From Herbidospora solisilvae (GTDB lineage Bacteria; Actinomycetota; Actinomycetes; Streptosporangiales; Streptosporangiaceae), in NCBI RefSeq assembly GCF_009901565.1, contig NZ_WXEW01000011.1, positions 284,591 to 348,590 on the forward strand: a stretch of DNA of 64,000 bases, in the 5' to 3' direction. Each line of letters opens with the position of its first letter. Position 1 is the stretch's first letter. The translations under genes were made by a program, and so were the position numbers. Positions 55,738 to 64,000 of this stretch are shown here, one piece after another. Under the pieces are notes generated by a model. It was not told the DNA's origin. It did not search any database and was given only the letters and a program-made list of their open reading frames with translations.

Positions 55738-56742
55738 ATGGCTCGCAGGTCAACCGTCCAGCAGGATCCTCGGATCGCTGGCGACCCAGAGTCGTACCCT
55801 CCTGCGGATCCGCCGTTGTCTGAGCGGGAGCCGATGCGGCGCAGGGGCTGGAGCGGCGGCGGGGGCCGCTGGCTCGTCTGGACCGGCCGGGTCGTGCTCT
55901 GGGCGCTCATCGTGGTGATCGTCGTCAACGGGGTCAGGGCGCCGTTCGAGCGTTTCACGTCGAATCAGGGCGCCACCGGAGCACCGTCCGCACCGGCCGA
56001 TTCCGGTTTCCCCGTGCAACAGGGAGCGGCGTTCGCGAATCAGTTCGCCGCCGTTTATCTGAATTTCGACGCAACGAATCCAGAACAGCGCGACACCCGC
56101 CTCACCGATTTTCTCGCCGACGGCGTCGAAAGGCGATTCGGCTGGAATGGGTTCGGGCGCATGGCGGCCGGCGCCATTCAATTCCATTCGATCGAGGTCG
56201 CCGACGCGAACAACGCGCGGGTGCAGGTCAGTTTCCAGTCGGGCGCGCGGCGCTGGTTGTTGTCGGTGCCGATCTACCAGGCCGACGGCCGGTTCGTCGT
56301 GTCCGGCCTGCCCGCCCTGCTGCCCTCCGGGGGCGCGGCCGGGCTGCCGGCCATCGCGGGCCCCGACCGCGACGCCAACCTCGAAGACCAGCTGCGCCAG
56401 ACGCTCGAAGGGTTCTTCCGGGCCTACGCCTCCGGCAACGCCGCCGAGCTGAAGCTCTACGCCGCCGACGGCGCGACGATCGAGGGCCTCGGCGGGCAGT
56501 TCACCCTGGCCCAGCTCAACAGCGTGGTCGCGCCGCTCGGCGGGGAGACCGGCCGCGATGTCACCGTGACGGTCACCTGGTCCATCACGGCGGCCGACGC
56601 CGCCGCGGTGCCGACCGACGACCCAGCCGATCCGGCCGCGCAGCCCGCGCTGCTGGAGCAGGCCTACCAGCTCACCATGGAGAAGCAGGGCGACAAGTGG
56701 CTCGTCCGGCAGGTCCAGGGCGCGAGCCGGTCCGTGGGGTAG
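55738..56742 (+). CDS. TcpC-like conjugal transfer protein
   Basis: About 334 residues from the ATG at 55738. A basic cytoplasmic tip precedes one membrane helix (about 44-62, LVWTGRVVLWALIVVIVVNG), followed by an exported part with two similar NTF2-like domains (FANQFAAVYLNFDATNPEQR and FFRAYASGNAAELKLY). This is the TcpC layout of Gram-positive conjugation systems, in which TcpC localises to the membrane and binds channel proteins. GGAGG precedes the start. First gene of the type IV secretion-like operon. Part of its codon use is less GC-rich than neighbours. Confidence 0.87.
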   Translation: MARRSTVQQDPRIAGDPESYPPADPPLSEREPMRRRGWSGGGGRWLVWTGRVVLWALIVVIVVNGVRAPFERFTSNQGATGAPSAPADSGFPVQQGAAFANQFAAVYLNFDATNPEQRDTRLTDFLADGVERRFGWNGFGRMAAGAIQFHSIEVADANNARVQVSFQSGARRWLLSVPIYQADGRFVVSGLPALLPSGGAAGLPAIAGPDRDANLEDQLRQTLEGFFRAYASGNAAELKLYAADGATIEGLGGQFTLAQLNSVVAPLGGETGRDVTVTVTWSITAADAAAVPTDDPADPAAQPALLEQAYQLTMEKQGDKWLVRQVQGASRSVG

Positions 56743-56792
56743 CGCATGAACGACCACGACATCGCTGATCCACACCCCCGGGAGGGCGAGAA

Positions 56793-57083
56793 TTGATTCT
56801 CCAAACGATTGTCGAGACCGTGACCGCGCTGGCGCCGTCCCCCGCGCCGGGATCGGGTACCGGGCTCAACACCGAAGGCCTGGCCGACTTCCTGCGCCGT
56901 TTCTTCGCGCCGTTGTTCTTGGTGATCGTGTCGGTCGTGGCGCTGTTCTTCCTCTTCACCAGAGAGATCACGCGGTTCGTCCAGTTCATCATCCTGGCGA
57001 TCGCCATCGGTGTGATCTTCTATGTGCCGAACATCATCGAGGTGACGGCCAAGGCGATCGCGGGGGCGCTCGGCATCCAGTGA
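56793..57083 (+). CDS. Small two-helix membrane protein of the secretion-like operon
   Basis: A 96-residue protein from the TTG at 56793, which has GGGAGGGCGAG upstream. Two membrane helices (FFAPLFLVIVSVVALFFLF and FVQFIILAIAIGVIFYV) follow a short Pro-rich stretch; the end is KAIAGALGIQ. The size and two-helix topology recall VirB2/TrbC-type components, but no specific motif proves this. It lies between the TcpC-like and TcpE-ATPase genes and is probably a channel component (inference). Confidence 0.8.
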   Translation: MILQTIVETVTALAPSPAPGSGTGLNTEGLADFLRRFFAPLFLVIVSVVALFFLFTREITRFVQFIILAIAIGVIFYVPNIIEVTAKAIAGALGIQ

Positions 57084-57113
57084 CCTTTGGCACGCGCGGA
57101 GAGGAGGATTCGG

Positions 57114-59819
57114 GTGGATCTGCCTACATACACCAATATCTGGCGAATTGAGAAGCGGCTTTACAAGCTTTACGATCTCCGGCTGCCCATGCCGTTGCCC
57201 ATCGTCTGGATCGGTGTCTTCGTCGGCGTCTCCGCCTTCTGGTGGGTCCTCCTCCAAGTGGTCGGTTTGCCCTTCGACGCGCCCTGGCATGTGATCTATC
57301 TGGTTCCGCCCGGGATCGTTACATGGCTGTCGACTCGTCCTGTGATCGAGGGCAAGCGGCTGACCGAACTCCTCCAGTCGCAGACCCGCTACTTCTCCGA
57401 GCCCAAGACGTGGTGCCGCCTGGCGCCCTCGGGTGAGCCCGATGTGATCGACTTCCAGGCCAAGGTGTGGCGGGCCAGCACCGAGCGCGTGCGGGTCAAG
57501 AAGCCCAAGCGCGCCCCCGAGCCCCAGCGCGCGACGGTCCGTCCCGCGGTGGCGGCCGCCGCCGCGGCCGCCGCGCCGGTGGTCGAGGAGATCCCGGTAC
57601 GCGTGAAGCCCCCGCTGACCACCACGGCGACGGCCCAGGCGGCCCCCGAACCGGCCCACGGGTTGATCGGCCACCCGGACGACAAGCAGACCGCCCGCCC
57701 CGAGGGCCGCCGCCCGGCGACGTTCGGCCAGCCCCCGCGCCTGATCCGCCCGGTGGGCGAGCCCGCCGGCCCGGCGAAGGACCGCTCCCGCCCCCTCGCC
57801 GCCAACCCGCTGCGCCCGGCCCTCCTCGCCCACCCCTCCGACAAGCCGAAGACCCCCGAGCCCACACGCGGAGACCGGCCGCAGACCCCCACGGTGCCCA
57901 TGCGCCTGGTCCCGGGCGGCCCGGCCCGGCCCGAAGACGCGGGCGTGCCCACGGAGCACCGCCCCCGGCCGTCCGACATGCCCATGGCCGCCGAGGGCGC
58001 GGGTCGCCCCGAGACGCCCCGTGGGCCGGTGCGCCCGCAGGTTTCCGGCAAAGCCGAGGCCGAGGCGCGCTCGCCGCAGCCCTCCGATGTGCCCGTGTGG
58101 CCGGTTCCCGACGGTGAGGCGGAGGCGGGTTCGCCGCAGCCCTCCGGCGTGCCCGTGTGGTCGGGTTCCTACCGCGAGACTGATGCGCCCGGCGTGTCCT
58201 CCCACCTGAGCGGATCGCAGGATGCGCCTGCCCGTCCTGTTCCGGTGAGCGAGGCCAACGCTTCTCAGCCGCCTGCGGGTGCCGTTCCGGACAACCGGCC
58301 GGAAGCCGCGGAGGTGCACCGGGCGCAGGCCCCTGACGCGCCCGCGAGTCCGGTCCCGGGCGTCGGGCCGCAGGGTGCCGACGTTCCCGTGTCCTCGGCT
58401 CCGGAGCCCGGCGCCCGGCCTTCGCGGGCGGAGACGGCGTCGCCTCAGTTCTCGTGGTCGCCGGTGGCCGAGGCCGAGCCGGTCGAGGCCGCTGGGTCCG
58501 AGATGGGCGAGCCGGCCGTGCCCCAGTCCGTACCGGACGAGACCCCGGTGGAGTCGGCGCGGGGAGCCCGGCACTCCGCGGGTGAGGTGGCCAGGGAGGA
58601 GCCCCCTTCGGGACGTGTGGGCAGACATGCCGCGGCCGAGCCCGAGGTGGCCGTGCCGCCGGCGCGGGTGGAGTCCGAGCCGGTGGTCGAGCGCCGTGCG
58701 GCCGAGCCTGTGGGTGAGGTCGCCGACCATCAGGTGCCGGCGCCCGCCGCCGAAAGCCCCGCCGCCGAAGGTCCCGCCGCCGGGACTCCGGATGAGGAGA
58801 TCTCCTCGCCGCCGATACGGCCCGACGCGTTGCGGAGGTTGCGGAGGCTGGCGGCGTCCGCCGACTCGGCGGTCGAGCCGGAGGCGCCCGCGCCCGCGGT
58901 CGACTGGCAGAAGGAGCGGTTGCGGAAGGGGCAGCCCCCCGCGCCGTTCATCCCGGCCGAGCGGGGCTCCGAGGCGACGTGGCGGCGGGTGTCGCAGGTG
59001 GTCGCCGGGTCCGACGGCGACAACGACGAAGACCGCGCCCGCACGACCATCAACGGCAGCCGGCGCATCGTCGTGCTGGGCTGCACCGGCGGGGCGGGGC
59101 AGACGACGACCACGCTGCTCCTCGGCCACTCGCTGGCCCGGCTCAGGGAGGACGGGGTCGTCGCCGTCGACGCCAACTCGGGCGGCGACGGGCTCACCGG
59201 GCGCATCAGCCCCGAGACGCCCGAGACGCTCAGTTCCTTCCTCACGGCCGTCGACGGCGTCGGGACCCGCGTGCGCGACTACACCACCCGGAGCGACTCC
59301 GGGCTCGACGTGCTCGCCGCCGACGTCGACCCGGGCGCCGAGCAGCGCATCGGCGACCGGGGCTGGTTCTCCGACCAGCGCATCGCCCGCGCGATGCGGC
59401 TGCTCGACCAGCAGTACCGGATCATCCTCATGGACCCGGCCGCCGCGCTCGCGGCGCGGCTGCTGCCCTACGCCGACCAGCTCGTGCTGGTCGCCCCGGC
59501 CAGCGCCGACGCCCCCGACTCGGTCGCCATGACCTACGACTGGCTCGACGGGCACGGCTGCGCGGACCTCCGGCGCAGGGCCGTCGTCGTCATCAACGGT
59601 GTGTCGCGAAGGAGCATGGCCGATGTCGAACGGGCCGAGACGGTCGCGCGCGGAAGGTGCAGGGCGATCGTGAGGGTCCCGTGGGAAGACGAGCTGGCCG
59701 AACCAGGACAAGTCGACCTCAATGACCTTCGCAGCGGCGGCCGCAGGGCGTACGTTGCCCTTGCCGGGGTTGTCGCGAGCGGGTTGACCACGGCGAGAGG
59801 GGAGAGCTTCGTTGGCTAG
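57114..59819 (+). CDS. TcpE domain fused to a degenerate MinD/ParA-like ATPase
   Basis: A 901-residue fusion from the GTG at 57114, with GAGGAGG 6 bases upstream. Residues 1-125 are a TcpE domain with two membrane helices (VDLPTYTNIWRIEKRLYKLY-type start). Residues about 140-640 are disordered, rich in Pro, Ala, Glu and Arg, with a near-duplicate SPQPSDVPVW / SPQPSGVPVW. Residues about 650-895 resemble a MinD/ParA or ESX-type ATPase, but the Walker A reads TGGAGQTT (658-665): both conserved Lys are replaced, by Thr658 and Gln663. Nucleotide hydrolysis is therefore doubtful. The stop overlaps the VirB4-like gene by 8 bases. Confidence 0.85.
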   Translation: MDLPTYTNIWRIEKRLYKLYDLRLPMPLPIVWIGVFVGVSAFWWVLLQVVGLPFDAPWHVIYLVPPGIVTWLSTRPVIEGKRLTELLQSQTRYFSEPKTWCRLAPSGEPDVIDFQAKVWRASTERVRVKKPKRAPEPQRATVRPAVAAAAAAAAPVVEEIPVRVKPPLTTTATAQAAPEPAHGLIGHPDDKQTARPEGRRPATFGQPPRLIRPVGEPAGPAKDRSRPLAANPLRPALLAHPSDKPKTPEPTRGDRPQTPTVPMRLVPGGPARPEDAGVPTEHRPRPSDMPMAAEGAGRPETPRGPVRPQVSGKAEAEARSPQPSDVPVWPVPDGEAEAGSPQPSGVPVWSGSYRETDAPGVSSHLSGSQDAPARPVPVSEANASQPPAGAVPDNRPEAAEVHRAQAPDAPASPVPGVGPQGADVPVSSAPEPGARPSRAETASPQFSWSPVAEAEPVEAAGSEMGEPAVPQSVPDETPVESARGARHSAGEVAREEPPSGRVGRHAAAEPEVAVPPARVESEPVVERRAAEPVGEVADHQVPAPAAESPAAEGPAAGTPDEEISSPPIRPDALRRLRRLAASADSAVEPEAPAPAVDWQKERLRKGQPPAPFIPAERGSEATWRRVSQVVAGSDGDNDEDRARTTINGSRRIVVLGCTGGAGQTTTTLLLGHSLARLREDGVVAVDANSGGDGLTGRISPETPETLSSFLTAVDGVGTRVRDYTTRSDSGLDVLAADVDPGAEQRIGDRGWFSDQRIARAMRLLDQQYRIILMDPAAALAARLLPYADQLVLVAPASADAPDSVAMTYDWLDGHGCADLRRRAVVVINGVSRRSMADVERAETVARGRCRAIVRVPWEDELAEPGQVDLNDLRSGGRRAYVALAGVVASGLTTARGESFVG

Positions 59820-62286
59820 GGCGTCGCGGGCGCGCAGTCGCTTGGCGGTCCGGTACTTCGACGACCGGATCCTCCTCACCGACTCCGCCGCCTGGGCCTA
59901 CTTCCGCCTGCCCACGGTGAGCTACGAGTTCATCACGCCCGAGGAGCGCGAGGCGCTCGCCAACAACATCACGATCGCGCTGGCCGCGATCAGGATGACC
60001 GACGCCGAGGTGCACCTGCGGGTCGCCCACCGCACCTACCCGGCGGCCGAGTGGGCGATGGCCCTCAACGCCACCTCCGACGAGGGTCCGGGCTGGCGCG
60101 ACTACCTCGAAGAGATGTACCGCCACGTCTGGGCCAAGGACTTCTGGTCCAAGGAGGTCTATCTCGGGGTCCGGCTCGGGCCGCGCGGCGCGCAGCTCGG
60201 CGAGGGCGTGCTCGCGCAGCTCTTCGGCTTCTACCAGAAGGCCGAGAAGAACCTGGGCCTCGAAGACGACCACGTGCCGGAGAAGGAGGTGGCGAAATGG
60301 ACCGATTCGGCCGAACGGCTCGGCCGCGCGCTCGCCTCCGGTTCGCTCTACGCGCGGCACGCCACCTCCGTCGAGGTCGCCTGGTTGTTCCAGCACGCCG
60401 CGACCGGCGCGCTGGGCGACCCGCCGGCGTCGGCGTCGAAGCGGCGCAGGTGGGGCCGGGGCGAGATCGAGGCCCTGGTCGAGGGGCAGATCCACAACGG
60501 CAGGTCGCTGCTCCGGATCGAGCAGCCCGGCGGTGACTCCTACGTCGCCCACCTGTCGTTCGCCCGGTTCCCCGACCTGATGCCGTTCCCCGACGGCGAG
60601 CCCTGGATGCACTTCAGCGACCAGCTCCCCTTCCCGGTCGAGATCTCCTCCCGGATGCGGCTCATCCCTCCCGTACGCGCCTCCCGAGACGTCGCCAGGA
60701 AGCTGGCCCACGCGCGCGACATGGACATCCACATCCGCGAGGCGGGCGCCGAGGCGCCGCTGGCGCTGGCCGAGCAGATCGACGCCGCCCGCATGCTCGA
60801 ACACGGCATCACCAAGGAACGCCTGCCGTTCGTCTACGGCTGGCACCGCATGAGCGTGAGCGCGCCGACCGAGGAGATGTGCGTCCAGCGGGTCGAGGCG
60901 GTCATCGAGCACTACCGCGACATGGGCATCGACGTCGTCAACTCGACCGGCGACCAGTTCTCGCTGTTCTGCGAGGCGCTGCCGGGCGAGAAGGTCAGGG
61001 TGAACGCCTACGCCCAGCGGCAGCCCCTGCGCACCATCGCGGGCGGCATGGCGACCGCCACGGTCGACCTGGGTGACCGGGCCGACGAGGCGGGGTGGCT
61101 GGGGCCCTACATCGGCGAGACGCTCGGGCGGGCACGCTCCATCGTGCACTTCGACCCGCTGGTGGCGGCGACCAAGAACCGGCCGACGGCCATCGCGATC
61201 ACCGGGGAGCCCGGCGGCGGCAAGACCACGCTGGCGCTGCTGCTGATCTACCAGATGGCGCTGCGCGGGGTCACCGTCGCGGTCATCGACCCGAAGGGCG
61301 ACGCCGAGTCGCTGGTGCAGCTCCTGCGGCGGCGCGGACGGCAGGCCCGCACGATCCCCCTCGGCTCGGCCGCGCCGGGCCTGCTCGACCCGTTCTCCTT
61401 CGGCGACGACCTGGCCGCGAAGAAGACGATGGCCACGGAGACGCTGCGGCTGCTCCTGCCGCGCATGTCGGAGGAGCGCGAGTCGGCGATGGTGCAGGCC
61501 GTCGCGGCGGTCGCCAACGAGCCCGACCCCTCGCTCGGGAAGGTCATCGACCACCTCGACCGGGCGGAGGACGCCGCGTCCAAGAACCTGGGCGCGGTCC
61601 TGCGGTCGATGTCCGAAATGCACCTCGCTCGGCTCTGTTTCGACCCCTCCGGCGGCGACCAGATCGACACCGAGGGATGGACCACTGTGTTCACCCTCGG
61701 CGGCCTCACGCTGCCCGACGCGGCGACGGGACGCGATGACTACTCGTACGAGCAGCGGCTGTCGGTCGCCCTGCTCTACCTGGTCTCGCAGTTCGCCCGG
61801 CGGCTCATGAACGGGCTCGACAGACGTACCCCCAAAGCGATCTTCCTGGACGAGGCGTGGGCGATCACGTCCACGCCCGAGGGCGCCAAGCTGGTGCCCG
61901 AGGTGTCCCGCATGGGACGGTCGCGCAACACCGCACTCGTGCTGGTGTCCCAGAACGCGGGCGACCTGCTGAACGAGCAGGTCACCAACTGCCTTTCCTC
62001 GGTGTTCGCCTTCCGCTCGACCGAACGGGTCGAGGTGGAGCACGTACTGGAGCTCCTGGGAGTCGATCCGAACGAGGAACACAAGGGCGTGCTGCGCTCG
62101 CTGCGCAACGGCGAGTGCGTCTTCCGCGACCTCGACGGTCGGGCGGGCCGGATCGGCGTCGACCTGATCTCTGAGGAGCTGCTGCGCTGGCTCGACACCA
62201 ATCCGACGCACGCCAAGCCGGATGAGATCGAGCAGGACAAGGTGGGTTCGGGTCGTTCGGGGGTCGCGCGGGAGGTGCGCTCGTGA
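59812..62286 (+). CDS. VirB4/TraC-like conjugation ATPase
   Basis: An 824-residue ATPase starting at TTG 59812. The N-terminal ~430 residues form the family's membrane-interaction and channel domain (ILLTDSAAWAYFRLPTVSYE). The C-terminal part is a RecA-like motor with Walker A AITGEPGGGKTTLALLL, VTVAVIDPKGDAESLVQLLR and Walker B PKAIFLDEAWAITST, plus an Arg-finger block RMGRSRNTALVLVSQN. It would energise transport through the channel. The overlap with its neighbours on both sides shows translational coupling. Its sequence is clearly full length. Confidence 0.94.
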   Translation: MARASRARSRLAVRYFDDRILLTDSAAWAYFRLPTVSYEFITPEEREALANNITIALAAIRMTDAEVHLRVAHRTYPAAEWAMALNATSDEGPGWRDYLEEMYRHVWAKDFWSKEVYLGVRLGPRGAQLGEGVLAQLFGFYQKAEKNLGLEDDHVPEKEVAKWTDSAERLGRALASGSLYARHATSVEVAWLFQHAATGALGDPPASASKRRRWGRGEIEALVEGQIHNGRSLLRIEQPGGDSYVAHLSFARFPDLMPFPDGEPWMHFSDQLPFPVEISSRMRLIPPVRASRDVARKLAHARDMDIHIREAGAEAPLALAEQIDAARMLEHGITKERLPFVYGWHRMSVSAPTEEMCVQRVEAVIEHYRDMGIDVVNSTGDQFSLFCEALPGEKVRVNAYAQRQPLRTIAGGMATATVDLGDRADEAGWLGPYIGETLGRARSIVHFDPLVAATKNRPTAIAITGEPGGGKTTLALLLIYQMALRGVTVAVIDPKGDAESLVQLLRRRGRQARTIPLGSAAPGLLDPFSFGDDLAAKKTMATETLRLLLPRMSEERESAMVQAVAAVANEPDPSLGKVIDHLDRAEDAASKNLGAVLRSMSEMHLARLCFDPSGGDQIDTEGWTTVFTLGGLTLPDAATGRDDYSYEQRLSVALLYLVSQFARRLMNGLDRRTPKAIFLDEAWAITSTPEGAKLVPEVSRMGRSRNTALVLVSQNAGDLLNEQVTNCLSSVFAFRSTERVEVEHVLELLGVDPNEEHKGVLRSLRNGECVFRDLDGRAGRIGVDLISEELLRWLDTNPTHAKPDEIEQDKVGSGRSGVAREVRS

Positions 62287-64000
62287 AACGCAGGGTCGCC
62301 CTGCTCATGCTGGTGTTCGTCACGTTCTTCGTGGCGTCGCCGGTGATCGTCGGGTCGTCGGTGGCACACGCCGACGGGATCTGTGACATGTCCGCCGCCC
62401 TCTCGCCGGAGGTGGTGGGCTCGGGCGTCGACGGGCTCGTCAAACCCCCGCCGCCCGACGTGGGCGACACCGGCGCCGCCGCCGGCGCGGGGCTCGGAGC
62501 AGGGGCCGGCACGTCGGTCAAGGCGCCCGAGACGGCCCCGATGACCAACTACGAGACCTACGGCATGTCGGGCCAGTTCTGGCACACCTACGAGCTCGGC
62601 TGTTCCGACGTCGCGGCCGTCATCGGCAACGCCTGGGCCAACGCGATCTTCTCGTGGGCAAAGGCGGTCGACCGGCTGACCATCACGACGTATGAGGCCG
62701 CCGCGACCGAGGGCCCGCTACTGCCCATCAAGAACGTCGTCGACGACATCGTCACCAACCTGGCCGACGCGATGTACTGGCCGTTCCTGCGGCCGATCGT
62801 GATCATCGCGGCGATCTGGCTGGCCTGGTACGGCCTGCTGCGCAAACGCGCCACCACGACCGCCGAGGCGGTCATCTGGATGGTCGTCGCGGTCACGGTC
62901 GCGACCTGGTTCTTCAGCCGTCCCCAGGACCTGACGGGCGTCGGCAAGACCGTCACCGACAAGACCACCGAGATCGTCAACTCGGCCTTCGCGGGCCTGC
63001 CCGGCGCGGGCGGCGCGTCCTGCCTGCCGCCGCCCACCACCACCCCGGCGGGTAACGCCGCCGACGCCGCCACTCCGGCGGCCGCCCCGCCGGTCAACGC
63101 CGGCGGTTACGGGCAGCCGGGCACACCGGGCGTGGCGCAGAACGCCGACGCGCTCTGGTCGACCCTGGTCTGCAAGCCGTGGCTGATGGGCATGTTCGGC
63201 ACCGCCGACGCGACCTCGCCGATCGTGACGCAGTACGGCGACAAGGCCCTCAACCTGCAGGCCCTCACGCGGGCCGAGCAGGCCGCCCAGCAGTCGCCGG
63301 GCGGCGACGCCCACCAGCGCGCCTGGGAGGAGCAGGTCGCCGAACCGCTGCGCACCAGCCCGTCGTTCTACCTGCTCCAGGGCAAGGACTGGACCAGCCG
63401 TCTCGGCGTGGCGATCGGGGCGTTCATCGCGGCCATGGTCGCCGGATTGCTGATCTTCCTGGTGGCGGTGTCGCTGCTGGTGCTGAAGATCGGCTTCCTG
63501 CTGTTGCTGATCATGGGCCCGATCTTCCTGCTGATCGGCGTGCATCCCGGCACCGGGCGCATCATCGCGATGCGCTGGGTGGAGATGCTCGTCGGCACGC
63601 TGCTGAGACAGGCCGTGCTCGCCCTGGTGCTCGGCGTCCTGGTCTACGGCTACGCCCTGATCATCTCCACGCCGCTGCCGTGGGGCATGCAGATCATGTT
63701 CATGGCGCTGCTGACGCTGGCGGTGTTCTTCTACCGCAGGCCGTTCCAGCATCTGTTCTCCTCGCTCAGCGGCTCCACGTTCACGACCCGCGTGCTCGGC
63801 GAGGCCGCCACGGCCCCGACCCTGCAGCGCGCCGCCGGGGCGCTGCCGCCGGTCGCCGCGGCCCGTGTGGGCCGCTGGGGGCTGCGCAAGGCCGAGCCGA
63901 TGCTCAACGCCGCGGTCGCCGGTGCGACCGGCGGCGCGGCCGGGGCCGCCCCGACCGCGGGCGGGGTCGCCCACGGCCACGTCCCCGGCCGAAAGCGGGT
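62283..64000 (+). CDS. VirB6/TrbL-like polytopic membrane protein, 3' end outside the window
   Basis: Starts at GTG 62283, overlapping the VirB4-like stop by 4 bases (GTGA), and remains open for 572 codons to the window edge. A signal-like hydrophobic start (VALLMLVFVTFFVASPVIVG) with a cleavage-like AHA site is followed by a Gly/Ala linker. Several helices (MYWPFLRPIVIIAAIWLAWY, VIWMVVAVTVATWFF, and a cluster at about 375-490) form the membrane core, with an exported Ala/Pro-rich loop between. This is the layout of the VirB6/TrbL inner channel protein. The C-terminus is missing only because the window ends. Confidence 0.87.
   Translation, partial: MKRRVALLMLVFVTFFVASPVIVGSSVAHADGICDMSAALSPEVVGSGVDGLVKPPPPDVGDTGAAAGAGLGAGAGTSVKAPETAPMTNYETYGMSGQFWHTYELGCSDVAAVIGNAWANAIFSWAKAVDRLTITTYEAAATEGPLLPIKNVVDDIVTNLADAMYWPFLRPIVIIAAIWLAWYGLLRKRATTTAEAVIWMVVAVTVATWFFSRPQDLTGVGKTVTDKTTEIVNSAFAGLPGAGGASCLPPPTTTPAGNAADAATPAAAPPVNAGGYGQPGTPGVAQNADALWSTLVCKPWLMGMFGTADATSPIVTQYGDKALNLQALTRAEQAAQQSPGGDAHQRAWEEQVAEPLRTSPSFYLLQGKDWTSRLGVAIGAFIAAMVAGLLIFLVAVSLLVLKIGFLLLLIMGPIFLLIGVHPGTGRIIAMRWVEMLVGTLLRQAVLALVLGVLVYGYALIISTPLPWGMQIMFMALLTLAVFFYRRPFQHLFSSLSGSTFTTRVLGEAATAPTLQRAAGALPPVAAARVGRWGLRKAEPMLNAAVAGATGGAAGAAPTAGGVAHGHVPGRKR

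Overview
The window is chromosomal DNA from a high-GC actinomycete. The signs are pervasive G/C third codon positions, many GTG and TTG starts, mycothiol S-conjugate amidase, GTP-type PEP carboxykinase, a lipid-droplet-associated protein next to xseAB/ispH, and DUF4245, DUF4307 and DUF6542 genes. Gene content fits the Streptosporangiales (Streptosporangiaceae-like), but I cannot fix the genus from sequence alone. I found no tRNA, rRNA, CRISPR array or insertion sequence.

Layout. 0-4.8 kb: the 5' end of hpd diverging from an Lrp/AsnC regulator, a class A penicillin-binding protein, and a thioredoxin-like DUF255 protein. 4.8-8.3 kb: a partner-switching regulator set of STAS antagonist, B12-binding protein, PAS-GAF-SpoIIE phosphatase and a divergent anti-sigma-type kinase. 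The B12 protein carries the W-x9-EH signature of CarH photoreceptors. 8.3-15.4 kb: housekeeping genes (GNAT, mca, greA, an NlpC/P60 hydrolase) and a TetR/MFS efflux pair. 16-18 kb: pckG behind several DasR-like palindromes. 18.3-21.2 kb: a candidate RiPP-like locus of a membrane protein with a Gly/Cys-rich tail, an overlapping DUF692 (MNIO) oxidase and a small partner protein. 21.2-29.1 kb: uppS, phoH, a two-component system with lipoprotein, a lytic-transglycosylase-like protein behind a perfect CRP-type box, and a GT2 glycosyltransferase whose start codon lies inside a 16-bp hairpin. 29.1-46.4 kb: central metabolism and signalling, with class II and class I fumarases flanking two Ser/Thr kinases, a PucR regulator, EamA/MocR, an MFS exporter and glpX. 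46.4-55.4 kb: TetR, DUF4245, xseBA, ispH, rmuC, ychF and an NmrA-like oxidoreductase. 55.7-64 kb: a type IV secretion-like operon (TcpC, small membrane protein, TcpE-ATPase fusion, VirB4-like ATPase, VirB6-like protein) running off the window end.

How the genes work together. pckG, glpX and the fumarases serve gluconeogenesis and the TCA cycle. The PBP, UppS, NlpC/P60 and transglycosylase-like proteins serve the envelope. The most interesting loci are the MNIO/TIGR04222 cluster and the light-sensor-like B12 protein built into a sigma-factor partner switch. No function is proven by sequence alone. The MNIO substrate assignment, the light response and all operator assignments are inferences.
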